Origin: Microglena sp. YARC
Lineage: Eukaryota; Chlorophyta; Chlorophyceae; Chlamydomonadales; Chlamydomonadaceae
Direction: 5' to 3'
Assembly: GCA_022414725.1 (NCBI GenBank)
Contig: CM039463.1
Coordinates: 34,541,500-34,605,499 of the forward strand
Length of the DNA stretch: 64,000 nt
Shown here in pieces: positions 9,855-23,000 of the stretch. The notes under the pieces are model-generated. The model was not told the DNA's origin, did not search any database, and saw only the letters and a program-made list of their open reading frames with translations. A program made the position numbers and the translations under genes. Numbering within the stretch: position 1 is the first letter of the stretch; the number at the start of each line of letters is the position of its first letter.

Positions 9855-11333
9855 TTTAATACGCCAACCACATTTTAATGACAGTTATTTGCATACACCA
9901 CACTCCTCAATTTCACCTTGTCACCAATCCTTATACCCCCCAATCCACTTCCATACAATCCCCTGATCTTTTGAATCCACTAGGCACCTTTTCACCAACT
10001 TGTTGATGGTGCTCTGGGTTATTGCATCCCACTCTTGGGCATAATAGCTGCCTTGTACCCTAGGGGTAGTAGGCCTCCCTAATCCTCAGCTTGGCTGCCA
10101 GCTGAGCCCACACATGCTATATGCAATTGATGTCCAGCTTTGTGCTGGGAAGCTCTTCAAGGATGGGAAGATTCCAAGATCTCTAGTCCTCAGCGCTCTT
10201 GGCTTGAGGTATGTTGAGAAGCTCTGTCCCTGATGATTGCTAAAACTTTCCTAGTTTGAGGTTGCTGCACCTCCAATTCCCTTGACAACTTCCCTTCATG
10301 AACTCCCACATAGTGGCCAGACTTGAATGTATCTTTTGACTTGGGTCCCTCGCACCCAGGAGGATGCCATGATGGCGGGTACAAAGTGCAGGCATGGACC
10401 TTGAAGTTATGAGCCACAGCTGCATATAAGTGGAAGTGGGCTACCAAGCTCCCTGTCCCCTTTTGTAAGGGGCCCTTCGCAAGGCTTTGCCATGCAAAAT
10501 ACGACAGCATTCCCATTGGTGTCACTGTACAAGGTGCACACTTTTCCCATCCAGAAAAACACCCATTTAACCTTTTCTTTGGTTTGTTTTTGTTGTTTTG
10601 CTTGGCAGAAGGGACTTCCTAGCAGCTCAACGCCCCTATTCTTTTTTGCTGCTGAGGCTGCTTAAAAACCTTGGTTTACAGGCCCCCCCTCCAGAAAAGT
10701 GGATTTTTTTTCCAGAAGCTCCATATCCACGAGCCCCCACTTTTTGTAAATTGCCCTGCTGAGTGTTCAGTGCCCATGAATTCTGTTCAGCCTCTTGCTT
10801 TAGTGCACAGAATTTTGTGGCTGTAAGTCCAGCCTAGCCATCTCAGTCTTGCTTGCTTGACTTTCAGCTGGGCTTTTTTAAGCTTTTTTGGCCCCCCGGC
10901 CTGCACTGAACGTGTTTTGTCAGCTCACTGTTGTTTGGGGCATGATTCAAGGGATACTCCATTTGGCTCCATCTGTCCACGGTAACCTTGTTATTTTGGA
11001 GAAGCCCAATTCTGTCTGCATATCAGATTTAGTCAGCTCCCTGGAGAACGGCCCACTGGTTAAAAGGAGCCTCGCCAACGTGGCCGCCCTAGTAGGGCCG
11101 GGAGGTTTTCCCTCATTTTCCCAGAAAAAACTGTTAATTACAGTCGGAAGGCAGAAATTTCAGCAATAAATCGATTGCGAGGGCAAAAACCCAGGCCTCA
11201 ACTTCGCCTTGTTTTTGGACCAATGGAAAATCCGACCCCCCAGCTTTTTGAGACACGGAAACACGTGTACTTGGTGAAAAGTTTAACAGCCCCATATTGC
11301 CCAAAAAGGTTGGTTTTGTCCACCCCCTAGGGG
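9855..11333 (-). pseudogene. Tc1/mariner-like transposase, array copy 4, error-rich
   Basis: The same gene can be followed along the minus strand, including the TAG at the third catalytic position (10117-10119). The reading frame is broken every few dozen bases by single-base and homopolymer insertions. These become dense beyond 10500. No long frame survives, and the breaks look technical rather than evolutionary. Confidence 0.7.
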
Positions 11334-11334
11334 G

Positions 11335-12236
11335 TTTTGGCTCAAAAGTAACCCAGCCCACGCCCGAGCATAGTTTAACTCTAAACCCACATTTGGTATG
11401 GGCCCCTTTGGGACCTGCCTCCCATCTTTCCCCCTATCACTTTAGACCCGCAGGGTAAGAGCCTTCAGGTTTAACTGGTAGGTGAACCCTAATCCTAGCT
11501 TGGGGTGGGGTGGATGCTTGGCAAATGAAAATGTTGGAGTGAGCTGTTAAACTTAGGGGTTTTGTGTTTTAGTTTTTAAGGGTTTTTAACAACTTTTTAA
11601 TCTGGGAAAAAAATACAGGAACTTGTTTTTATTTTTTTTCCCTTGCCACTTGTTTTTTTTCAATGAAATAGGGGGCGGGGGTAAAGTTTTATTCCCTCCT
11701 CCTGTTGGGGTCGCCCTCAGTTTTGTTGGCCTTACCCTTTTCCCTGGTTTTTGGTGGGGTGTTCCATTGGGTGTGTGACTTGGTTCACAAAAGTTGGTGG
11801 GTGTTGTTGGAGGGGGTAAAGGTGCTATTGTAAAACATCTGCCAGGGCCGCCCAAGGCTTTTTTTAAATGTTTTGGGGCCCTCGGACCCCATCAAAACGC
11901 CTTTCCATAGCAGTAGTGTGGGAAAACCCGAAAAGGGGTGGGTTAAACAAAATCTTTAACAAGTGGTAAAAAAAATAATGAAAATTTGGAATAACCCAAC
12001 TTTTATGCCACATGAAAAAATGGCCAGAAAATTTGGTGGTTCCCCCCTAAGCCAAAAGGAAGAGGGCATACAATGTTGCCATTTCACAGAAGGGCCCTAC
12101 AAACGCAGCACAAATAAAGCCCATAAGACAAGTTTAATCATTGGGGCGTGGGTATGCTTATTTAAATCAATCCCTGCTAGGGGTTGTGAAAAAATATAAC
12201 TAATAAGAAGCCTTTTATTACTTTTTGAGCACCCCT
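11335..12236. mobile_element. TIR-bounded MITE-like element, copy 4, error-rich
   Basis: The left end (around 11335-11350) and right end (around 12213-12236) of the same element are recognisable, but both contain inserted bases. It measures about 900 bp against 737-751 bp in the other copies, in line with spurious insertions. Confidence 0.45.
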
Positions 12237-12689
12237 TTATGGGGGGCCCCTAAAATGTGGGTGGGGTTGGGGGCACAAAGGGTTTGGGGGATCTTACCTT
12301 TCAACTACCCACACCACCCTTTATATTTGCCCCAATCTTAATATCTTCTTATATCCACAAGGTCCCCCCCAATAACTACTTTGGTAAGTAAACCAAATGG
12401 GTTTAAAAACATGGACCCAATAAAAGCCCCTTGTAAACCCCCAAAAACCATAAAAGTGGGGTAACCTAAAACCCCTTTTCCAGTCCCAGTCCCAATGACT
12501 TGGCACTTGCCCGGCAGTACAAGTTAAATGCAATAATAAAAATTTTTAACAGCTTTATTTCCAAAACGTGGTTTTTCCCTTAAATTAAAAGGGGTTTTTT
12601 CCCAGAAGCCACTTTTGGTTTTTGTTTTCCTATTGGCTTTAAGTACAACAAGAGTCCCATCCTGGTTTTTAATGTTTTTTAATACGTCA

Positions 12690-13095
12690 ACCCACATTTT
12701 TATGCAGTTATTTTTTTGCATACACCAACTCCCTTCAATTTCCCACCCTTTTGCCCACAATCTTGGTACCCCCCAAATCCCACTTCCCATCCAATTCCCT
12801 GATCTTTTTTTTGAAATCCAACTAGGCAACTTTTTTTTTTCCACCAACTTTGTTGATGGTGGGCCTCTGGGTTTATATTTTGCATCCCACTCTTGCATAA
12901 TACTGGCCCTTGTACCCCCTAAGGGTAACGTTGAAGGCCTCTTAATTCCTCCCGCTTTTTGTGCTGCCCAGCCCCTGAGCACCACACAATGCTTATATGG
13001 CCAATTGAAAGTCCCCCAGCTTTGGGGTGCTGGGAGTCTTTCTTCCAAGATGGGAAAGATCCAAGATCCTCTTAGATACCTCAAGCGGCTCTTGG
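12690..13095 (-). pseudogene. Tc1/mariner-like transposase, array copy 5, C-terminal part entering the gap
   Basis: MQEWDA, a degraded KLVEK and a GSG..G segment identify the C-terminal end of a fifth transposase. The rest would lie in the run of N. Base insertions are as frequent as in copy 4. Confidence 0.6.
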
Positions 13096-14095
13096 NNNNN
13101 NNNNNNNNNNNNNNNNNNNNNNNNNNNNNNNNNNNNNNNNNNNNNNNNNNNNNNNNNNNNNNNNNNNNNNNNNNNNNNNNNNNNNNNNNNNNNNNNNNNN
13201 NNNNNNNNNNNNNNNNNNNNNNNNNNNNNNNNNNNNNNNNNNNNNNNNNNNNNNNNNNNNNNNNNNNNNNNNNNNNNNNNNNNNNNNNNNNNNNNNNNNN
13301 NNNNNNNNNNNNNNNNNNNNNNNNNNNNNNNNNNNNNNNNNNNNNNNNNNNNNNNNNNNNNNNNNNNNNNNNNNNNNNNNNNNNNNNNNNNNNNNNNNNN
13401 NNNNNNNNNNNNNNNNNNNNNNNNNNNNNNNNNNNNNNNNNNNNNNNNNNNNNNNNNNNNNNNNNNNNNNNNNNNNNNNNNNNNNNNNNNNNNNNNNNNN
13501 NNNNNNNNNNNNNNNNNNNNNNNNNNNNNNNNNNNNNNNNNNNNNNNNNNNNNNNNNNNNNNNNNNNNNNNNNNNNNNNNNNNNNNNNNNNNNNNNNNNN
13601 NNNNNNNNNNNNNNNNNNNNNNNNNNNNNNNNNNNNNNNNNNNNNNNNNNNNNNNNNNNNNNNNNNNNNNNNNNNNNNNNNNNNNNNNNNNNNNNNNNNN
13701 NNNNNNNNNNNNNNNNNNNNNNNNNNNNNNNNNNNNNNNNNNNNNNNNNNNNNNNNNNNNNNNNNNNNNNNNNNNNNNNNNNNNNNNNNNNNNNNNNNNN
13801 NNNNNNNNNNNNNNNNNNNNNNNNNNNNNNNNNNNNNNNNNNNNNNNNNNNNNNNNNNNNNNNNNNNNNNNNNNNNNNNNNNNNNNNNNNNNNNNNNNNN
13901 NNNNNNNNNNNNNNNNNNNNNNNNNNNNNNNNNNNNNNNNNNNNNNNNNNNNNNNNNNNNNNNNNNNNNNNNNNNNNNNNNNNNNNNNNNNNNNNNNNNN
14001 NNNNNNNNNNNNNNNNNNNNNNNNNNNNNNNNNNNNNNNNNNNNNNNNNNNNNNNNNNNNNNNNNNNNNNNNNNNNNNNNNNNNNNNNNNNNNNN
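13096..14095. other. Assembly gap of 1,000 N
   Basis: A run of exactly 1,000 N separates the transposon array from the satellite array. The true distance and even the adjacency of the two sides are unknown. Confidence 0.99.
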
Positions 14096-17000
14096 AATGA
14101 TTCTGACTTATTCTGATCGGATACTTTTGGTCTATACGACATGAAATATGAATGCTGGGTTATTTCATGACAAAGGGTGGTCTGCAAGCTTCTCTCTCAC
14201 AAAAGTATGAGTATTTGAAATCTTTTAATTAATAAATCTGAATTGCTTCTGGTATTTTAGTCATTCTTGACTGCCTAGTGTGGGGCTTGGTTAACCGCAT
14301 ATATCATCTGAAATATGAATGTCTGGGATGTCCTAAGACAGAGGGTCGTCTTGGCCACATCTATCTTCTCCACAAAGTATCATTATTTGTAAATAATTGC
14401 CTTATAAATCTGCATTTCGCTTGTATTGAGTGGTTGTTGTCTGTCTAGCTGATGGTGCTTTGGTACATGTAACGTCAGAAGAGAGAACTGTATGGGATAT
14501 GCTATACCAAGGGGTGGTCAGTGACCTCAGCTATCCTCCTCACAGCAGAATAAGATTTGTAAATAACTCACCTGATAAATCTGAATTGCTGATTGTATTG
14601 AGTCAGTTTTTTACTGTCTAGCTGGTGCTTTGGTACCGTACTTCATGAAACATAGAACCGTCTAGGTAATGCTAAGATCAGAGGGTGGTCAGTGACGCCA
14701 GCTATCCTCCTCCACACAGCAGGATACGTATTTGTAAAATTCACCTGATAAATCTGAATTTCTGCTTGTATTGAGTCAGTTTTGACTGTCTAGCTGGTGC
14801 TTTGGTACCGTACATCATGAAACATATAACCGTCTGGGGTATACTAAGACCAGAGGGTGGTCAGTGACCTCAGCTATCCTCCTCCACACAGCAAGATAAG
14901 TATTTGTAAATAATTCACCTGATCAATCCGAAGTGCTGCTTGTATTGATTGCTTTTTACTGTCTAGCTGGTGCTATGGTATCGCACGTCATGAAACATAG
15001 AATGGTCTAGGGTATGATACGACACAGAGGGTGATCGGTGAGACGGTGACCTCAACTATCCTCCTCCTCACAGCAGTATAGGTATTTGTAAATCATGCAC
15101 CTGATAAATATAAATTACTTTATGTATTGAGTGATTTTTGACTGTTTAGCTGGTGCTTTGGTACCGTACATCATATTACAAATAAACGTCTGGGGTGTGC
15201 TAAGACCAGAGGTTGGTCAGTGACCTCAGCTATCCGCTTCCATACAAAAGCATGAGGTTTTGATAATAAATCACCTGATAAATCTGAATTGCTGTTGTAT
15301 TGAGTGATGTTTTACTGCCTAGCTGGTGCTCTGGGTCCATACAAACAGAAACATAGAACTGTCTGGGGTATGCTAAGACCAAGGGGTGGTCAGTGACCTC
15401 AGCTATCCTCCTCCTGTCAAACGTACAAGTAACTTTAAATAGTACACCTGATAAAATGGCATTGCTGCATGTATGGTGTGATTCTTGACTATCTAGCTGG
15501 TACTTTGGTACTATACGACATGAAATATAGAACTGCCTGGGTTATTTCATGACCAAAGGGTGGTCAGTGACCACAGCTATCCTCCTCCTCACAAAAGTAT
15601 GAGTATTTGTAAATAATTAAATTAATAAATCTGAATTGCTTCTGGTATTTAGTCATTCTTGACTGCCTAGCTGGTGCATTGGTACCGTATATCATGAAAC
15701 ATAGAACTGTCTGGGGTGTCCTAAGACCAGAGGGTGGTCAGTGGCCACATCTATCCCTCTCCTCACAAAAGTATCATTATTTGTAAATAATTGACCTTAT
15801 AAATCTGCATTTCTGCTTGTATTGAGTGGTTGTTGTCTGTCTAGCTGGTGCTTTGGTACTGTACGTCAAGAACCAGAGAACTGTATGGGATATGCTAATA
15901 CCAGAGGGTGGTCAGTGACCTCAGCTATCCTCCTCACAGCAGAATAAGTATTTGTAAATAACTCACCTGATAAATCTGAATTGCTGATTGTATTGAGTCA
16001 GTTTTTACTGTCTAGCTGGTGCTTTGGTACCGTACTTCATGAAACATAGAACCGTCTAGGGTATGCTAAGATCAGAGGGTGGTCAGTGACGCCAGCTATC
16101 CTCCTCCACACAGCAGGATACGTATTTGTAAATAATTCACCTGATAAATCTGAATTTCTGCTTGTATTGAGTCAGTTTTGACTGTCTAGCTGGTGCTTTG
16201 GTACCGTACATCATGAAACATATAACCGTCTGGGGTATACTAAGACCAGAGGGTGGTCAGTGACCTCAGCTATCCTCCTCCACACAGCAAGATAAGTATT
16301 TGTAAATAATTCACCTGATCAATCCGAAGTGCTGCTTGTATTGATTGCTTTTTACTGTCTAGCTGGTGCTATGGTATCGCACGTCATGAAACATAGAATG
16401 GTCTAGGGTATGATACGACACAGAGGGTGATCGGTGAGACGGTGACCTCAACTATCCTCCTCCTCACAGCAGTATAGGTATTTGTAAATCATGCACCTGA
16501 TAAATATAAATTACTTTATGTATTGAGTGATTTTTGACTGTTTAGCTGGTGCTTTGGTACCGTACATCATATTACAAATAAACGTCTGGGGTGTGCTAAG
16601 ACCAGAGGTTGGTCAGTGACCTCAGCTATCCGCTTCCATACAAAAGCATGAGGTTTTGATAATAAATCACCTGATAAATCTGAATTGCTGTTGTATTGAG
16701 TGATGTTTTACTGCCTAGCTGGTGCTCTGGGTCCATACAAACAGAAACATAGAACTGTCTGGGGTATGCTAAGACCAAGGGGTGGTCAGTGACCTCAGCT
16801 ATCCTCCTCCTGTCAAACGTACAAGTAACTTTAAATAGTACACCTGATAAAATGGCATTGCTGCATGTATGGTGTGATTCTTGACTATCTAGCTGGTACT
16901 TTGGTACTATACGACATGAAATATAGAACTGCCTGGGTTATTTCATGACCAAAGGGTGGTCAGTGACCACAGCTATCCTCCTCCTCACAAAAGTATGAGT

Positions 17001-20000
17001 ATTTGTAAATAATTAAATTAATAAATCTGAATTGCTTCTGGTATTTAGTCATTCTTGACTGCCTAGCTGGTGCATTGGTACCGTATATCATGAAACATAG
17101 AACTGTCTGGGGTGTCCTAAGACCAGAGGGTGGTCAGTGGCCACATCTATCCCTCTCCTCACAAAAGTATCATTATTTGTAAATAATTGACCTTATAAAT
17201 CTGCATTTCTGCTTGTATTGAGTGGTTGTTGTCTGTCTAGCTGGTGCTTTGGTACTGTACGTCAAGAACCAGAGAACTGTATGGGATATGCTAATACCAG
17301 AGGGTGGTCAGTGACCTCAGCTATCCTCCTCACAGCAGAATAAGTATTTGTAAATAACTCACCTGATAAATCTGAATTGCTGATTGTATTGAGTCAGTTT
17401 TTACTGTCTAGCTGGTGCTTTGGTACCGTACTTCATGAAACATAGAACCGTCTAGGGTATGCTAAGATCAGAGGGTGGTCAGTGACGCCAGCTATCCTCC
17501 TCCACACAGCAGGATACGTATTTGTAAATAATTCACCTGATAAATCTGAATTTCTGCTTGTATTGAGTCAGTTTTGACTGTCTAGCTGGTGCTTTGGTAC
17601 CGTACATCATGAAACATATAACCGTCTGGGGTATACTAAGACCAGAGGGTGGTCAGTGACCTCAGCTATCCTCCTCCACACAGCAAGATAAGTATTTGTA
17701 AATAATTCACCTGATCAATCCGAAGTGCTGCTTGTATTGATTGCTTTTTACTGTCTAGCTGGTGCTATGGTATCGCACGTCATGAAACATAGAATGGTCT
17801 AGGGTATGATACGACACAGAGGGTGATCGGTGAGACGGTGACCTCAACTATCCTCCTCCTCACAGCAGTATAGGTATTTGTAAATCATGCACCTGATAAA
17901 TATAAATTACTTTATGTATTGAGTGATTTTTGACTGTTTAGCTGGTGCTTTGGTACCGTACATCATATTACAAATAAACGTCTGGGGTGTGCTAAGACCA
18001 GAGGTTGGTCAGTGACCTCAGCTATCCGCTTCCATACAAAAGCATGAGGTTTTGATAATAAATCACCTGATAAATCTGAATTGCTGTTGTATTGAGTGAT
18101 GTTTTACTGCCTAGCTGGTGCTCTGGGTCCATACAAACAGAAACATAGAACTGTCTGGGGTATGCTAAGACCAAGGGGTGGTCAGTGACCTCAGCTATCC
18201 TCCTCCTGTCAAACGTACAAGTAACTTTAAATAGTACACCTGATAAAATGGCATTGCTGCATGTATGGTGTGATTCTTGACTATCTAGCTGGTACTTTGG
18301 TACTATACGACATGAAATATAGAACTGCCTGGGTTATTTCATGACCAAAGGGTGGTCAGTGACCACAGCTATCCTCCTCCTCACAAAAGTATGAGTATTT
18401 GTAAATAATTAAATTAATAAATCTGAATTGCTTCTGGTATTTAGTCATTCTTGACTGCCTAGCTGGTGCATTGGTACCGTATATCATGAAACATAGAACT
18501 GTCTGGGGTGTCCTAAGACCAGAGGGTGGTCAGTGGCCACATCTATCCCTCTCCTCACAAAAGTATCATTATTTGTAAATAATTGACCTTATAAATCTGC
18601 ATTTCTGCTTGTATTGAGTGGTTGTTGTCTGTCTAGCTGGTGCTTTGGTACTGTACGTCAAGAACCAGAGAACTGTATGGGATATGCTAATACCAGAGGG
18701 TGGTCAGTGACCTCAGCTATCCTCCTCACAGCAGAATAAGTATTTGTAAATAACTCACCTGATAAATCTGAATTGCTGATTGTATTGAGTCAGTTTTTAC
18801 TGTCTAGCTGGTGCTTTGGTACCGTACTTCATGAAACATAGAACCGTCTAGGGTATGCTAAGATCAGAGGGTGGTCAGTGACGCCAGCTATCCTCCTCCA
18901 CACAGCAGGATACGTATTTGTAAATAATTCACCTGATAAATCTGAATTTCTGCTTGTATTGAGTCAGTTTTGACTGTCTAGCTGGTGCTTTGGTACCGTA
19001 CATCATGAAACATATAACCGTCTGGGGTATACTAAGACCAGAGGGTGGTCAGTGACCTCAGCTATCCTCCTCCACACAGCAAGATAAGTATTTGTAAATA
19101 ATTCACCTGATCAATCCGAAGTGCTGCTTGTATTGATTGCTTTTTACTGTCTAGCTGGTGCTATGGTATCGCACGTCATGAAACATAGAATGGTCTAGGG
19201 TATGATACGACACAGAGGGTGATCGGTGAGACGGTGACCTCAACTATCCTCCTCCTCACAGCAGTATAGGTATTTGTAAATCATGCACCTGATAAATATA
19301 AATTACTTTATGTATTGAGTGATTTTTGACTGTTTAGCTGGTGCTTTGGTACCGTACATCATATTACAAATAAACGTCTGGGGTGTGCTAAGACCAGAGG
19401 TTGGTCAGTGACCTCAGCTATCCGCTTCCATACAAAAGCATGAGGTTTTGATAATAAATCACCTGATAAATCTGAATTGCTGTTGTATTGAGTGATGTTT
19501 TACTGCCTAGCTGGTGCTCTGGGTCCATACAAACAGAAACATAGAACTGTCTGGGGTATGCTAAGACCAAGGGGTGGTCAGTGACCTCAGCTATCCTCCT
19601 CCTGTCAAACGTACAAGTAACTTTAAATAGTACACCTGATAAAATGGCATTGCTGCATGTATGGTGTGATTCTTGACTATCTAGCTGGTACTTTGGTACT
19701 ATACGACATGAAATATAGAACTGCCTGGGTTATTTCATGACCAAAGGGTGGTCAGTGACCACAGCTATCCTCCTCCTCACAAAAGTATGAGTATTTGTAA
19801 ATAATTAAATTAATAAATCTGAATTGCTTCTGGTATTTAGTCATTCTTGACTGCCTAGCTGGTGCATTGGTACCGTATATCATGAAACATAGAACTGTCT
19901 GGGGTGTCCTAAGACCAGAGGGTGGTCAGTGGCCACATCTATCCCTCTCCTCACAAAAGTATCATTATTTGTAAATAATTGACCTTATAAATCTGCATTT

Positions 20001-23000
20001 CTGCTTGTATTGAGTGGTTGTTGTCTGTCTAGCTGGTGCTTTGGTACTGTACGTCAAGAAGCAGAGAACTGTATGGGATATGCTAATACCAGAGGGTGGT
20101 CAGTGACCTCAGCTATCCTCCTCACAGCAGAATAAGTATTTGTAAATAACTCACCTGATAAATCTGAATTGCTGATTGTATTGAGTCAGTTTTTACTGTC
20201 TAGCTGGTGCTTTGGTACCGTACTTCATGAAACATAGAACCGTCTAGGGTATGCTAAGATCAGAGGGTGGTCAGTGACGCCAGCTATCCTCCTCCACACA
20301 GCAGGATACGTATTTGTAAATAATTCACCTGATAAATCTGAATTTCTGCTTGTATTGAGTCAGTTTTGACTGTCTAGCTGGTGCTTTGGTACCGTACATC
20401 ATGAAACATATAACCGTCTGGGGTATACTAAGACCAGAGGGTGGTCAGTGACCTCAGCTATCCTCCTCCACACAGCAAGATAAGTATTTGTAAATAATTC
20501 ACCTGATCAATCCGAAGTGCTGCTTGTATTGATTGCTTTTTACTGTCTAGCTGGTGCTATGGTATCGCACGTCATGAAACATAGAATGGTCTAGGGTATG
20601 ATACGACACAGAGGGTGATCGGTGAGACGGTGACCTCAACTATCCTCCTCCTCACAGCAGTATAGGTATTTGTAAATCATGCACCTGATAAATATAAATT
20701 ACTTTATGTATTGAGTGATTTTTGACTGTTTAGCTGGTGCTTTGGTACCGTACATCATATTACAAATAAACGTCTGGGGTGTGCTAAGACCAGAGGTTGG
20801 TCAGTGACCTCAGCTATCCGCTTCCATACAAAAGCATGAGGTTTTGATAATAAATCACCTGATAAATCTGAATTGCTGTTGTATTGAGTGATGTTTTACT
20901 GCCTAGCTGGTGCTCTGGGTCCATACAAACAGAAACATAGAACTGTCTGGGGTATGCTAAGACCAAGGGGTGGTCAGTGACCTCAGCTATCCTCCTCCTG
21001 TCAAACGTACAAGTAACTTTAAATAGTACACCTGATAAAATGGCATTGCTGCATGTATGGTGTGATTCTTGACTATCTAGCTGGTACTTTGGTACTATAC
21101 GACATGAAATATAGAACTGCCTGGGTTATTTCATGACCAAAGGGTGGTCAGTGACCACAGCTATCCTCCTCCTCACAAAAGTATGAGTATTTGTAAATAA
21201 TTAAATTAATAAATCTGAATTGCTTCTGGTATTTAGTCATTCTTGACTGCCTAGCTGGTGCATTGGTACCGTATATCATGAAACATAGAACTGTCTGGGG
21301 TGTCCTAAGACCAGAGGGTGGTCAGTGGCCACATCTATCCCTCTCCTCACAAAAGTATCATTATTTGTAAATAATTGACCTTATAAATCTGCATTTCTGC
21401 TTGTATTGAGTGGTTGTTGTCTGTCTAGCTGGTGCTTTGGTACTGTACGTCAAGAACAGAGAACTGTATGGGATATGCTAATACCAGAGGGTGGTCAGTG
21501 ACCTCAGCTATCCTCCTCACAGCAGAATAAGTATTTGTAAATAACTCACCTGATAAATCTGAATTGCTGATTGTATTGAGTCAGTTTTTACTGTCTAGCT
21601 GGTGCTTTGGTACCGTACTTCATGAAACATAGAACCGTCTAGGGTATGCTAAGATCAGAGGGTGGTCAGTGACGCCAGCTATCCTCCTCCACACAGCAGG
21701 ATACGTATTTGTAAATAATTCACCTGATAAATCTGAATTTCTGCTTGTATTGAGTCAGTTTTGACTGTCTAGCTGGTGCTTTGGTACCGTACATCATGAA
21801 ACATATAACCGTCTGGGGTATACTAAGACCAGAGGGTGGTCAGTGACCTCAGCTATCCTCCTCCACACAGCAAGATAAGTATTTGTAAATAATTCACCTG
21901 ATCAATCCGAAGTGCTGCTTGTATTGATTGCTTTTTACTGTCTAGCTGGTGCTATGGTATCGCACGTCATGAAACATAGAATGGTCTAGGGTATGATACG
22001 ACACAGAGGGTGATCGGTGAGACGGTGACCTCAACTATCCTCCTCCTCACAGCAGTATAGGTATTTGTAAATCATGCACCTGATAAATATAAATTACTTT
22101 ATGTATTGAGTGATTTTTGACTGTTTAGCTGGTGCTTTGGTACCGTACATCATATTACAAATAAACGTCTGGGGTGTGCTAAGACCAGAGGTTGGTCAGT
22201 GACCTCAGCTATCCGCTTCCATACAAAAGCATGAGGTTTTGATAATAAATCACCTGATAAATCTGAATTGCTGTTGTATTGAGTGATGTTTTACTGCCTA
22301 GCTGGTGCTCTGGGTCCATACAAACAGAAACATAGAACTGTCTGGGGTATGCTAAGACCAAGGGGTGGTCAGTGACCTCAGCTATCCTCCTCCTGTCAAA
22401 CGTACAAGTAACTTTAAATAGTACACCTGATAAAATGGCATTGCTGCATGTATGGTGTGATTCTTGACTATCTAGCTGGTACTTTGGTACTATACGACAT
22501 GAAATATAGAACTGCCTGGGTTATTTCATGACCAAAGGGTGGTCAGTGACCACAGCTATCCTCCTCCTCACAAAAGTATGAGTATTTGTAAATAATTAAA
22601 TTAATAAATCTGAATTGCTTCTGGTATTTAGTCATTCTTGACTGCCTAGCTGGTGCATTGGTACCGTATATCATGAAACATAGAACTGTCTGGGGTGTCC
22701 TAAGACCAGAGGGTGGTCAGTGGCCACATCTATCCCTCTCCTCACAAAAGTATCATTATTTGTAAATAATTGACCTTATAAATCTGCATTTCTGCTTGTA
22801 TTGAGTGGTTGTTGTCTGTCTAGCTGGTGCTTTGGTACTGTACGTCAAGAAGCAGAGAACTGTATGGGATATGCTAATACCAGAGGGTGGTCAGTGACCT
22901 CAGCTATCCTCCTCACAGCAGAATAAGTATTTGTAAATAACTCACCTGATAAATCTGAATTGCTGATTGTATTGAGTCAGTTTTTACTGTCTAGCTGGTG

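Larger units (their letters stand above)
2077..13095. repeat. Head-to-tail array of a ~2.4 kb transposon-derived unit
   Basis: The same unit recurs at 2077-4473, 5097-7636, 7637-10042 and 10043-12896, and a fifth starts at about 12897 and enters the gap. Using AATAGCTG as an arbitrary boundary, units one and three are 2,397 and 2,406 bp. The second is longer because of a small insertion. The fourth is 2,854 bp because of scattered extra bases that look like read errors. Each unit holds a minus-strand Tc1/mariner-like transposase, a TIR-bounded ~740 bp segment and a ~700 bp spacer. Because the array is continuous, each transposase spans the arbitrary boundary. Confidence 0.9.

Noticed and set aside
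12615..14187. Frames of 350-500 codons across the gap
   Set aside because: They are made almost entirely of N and have no meaning.
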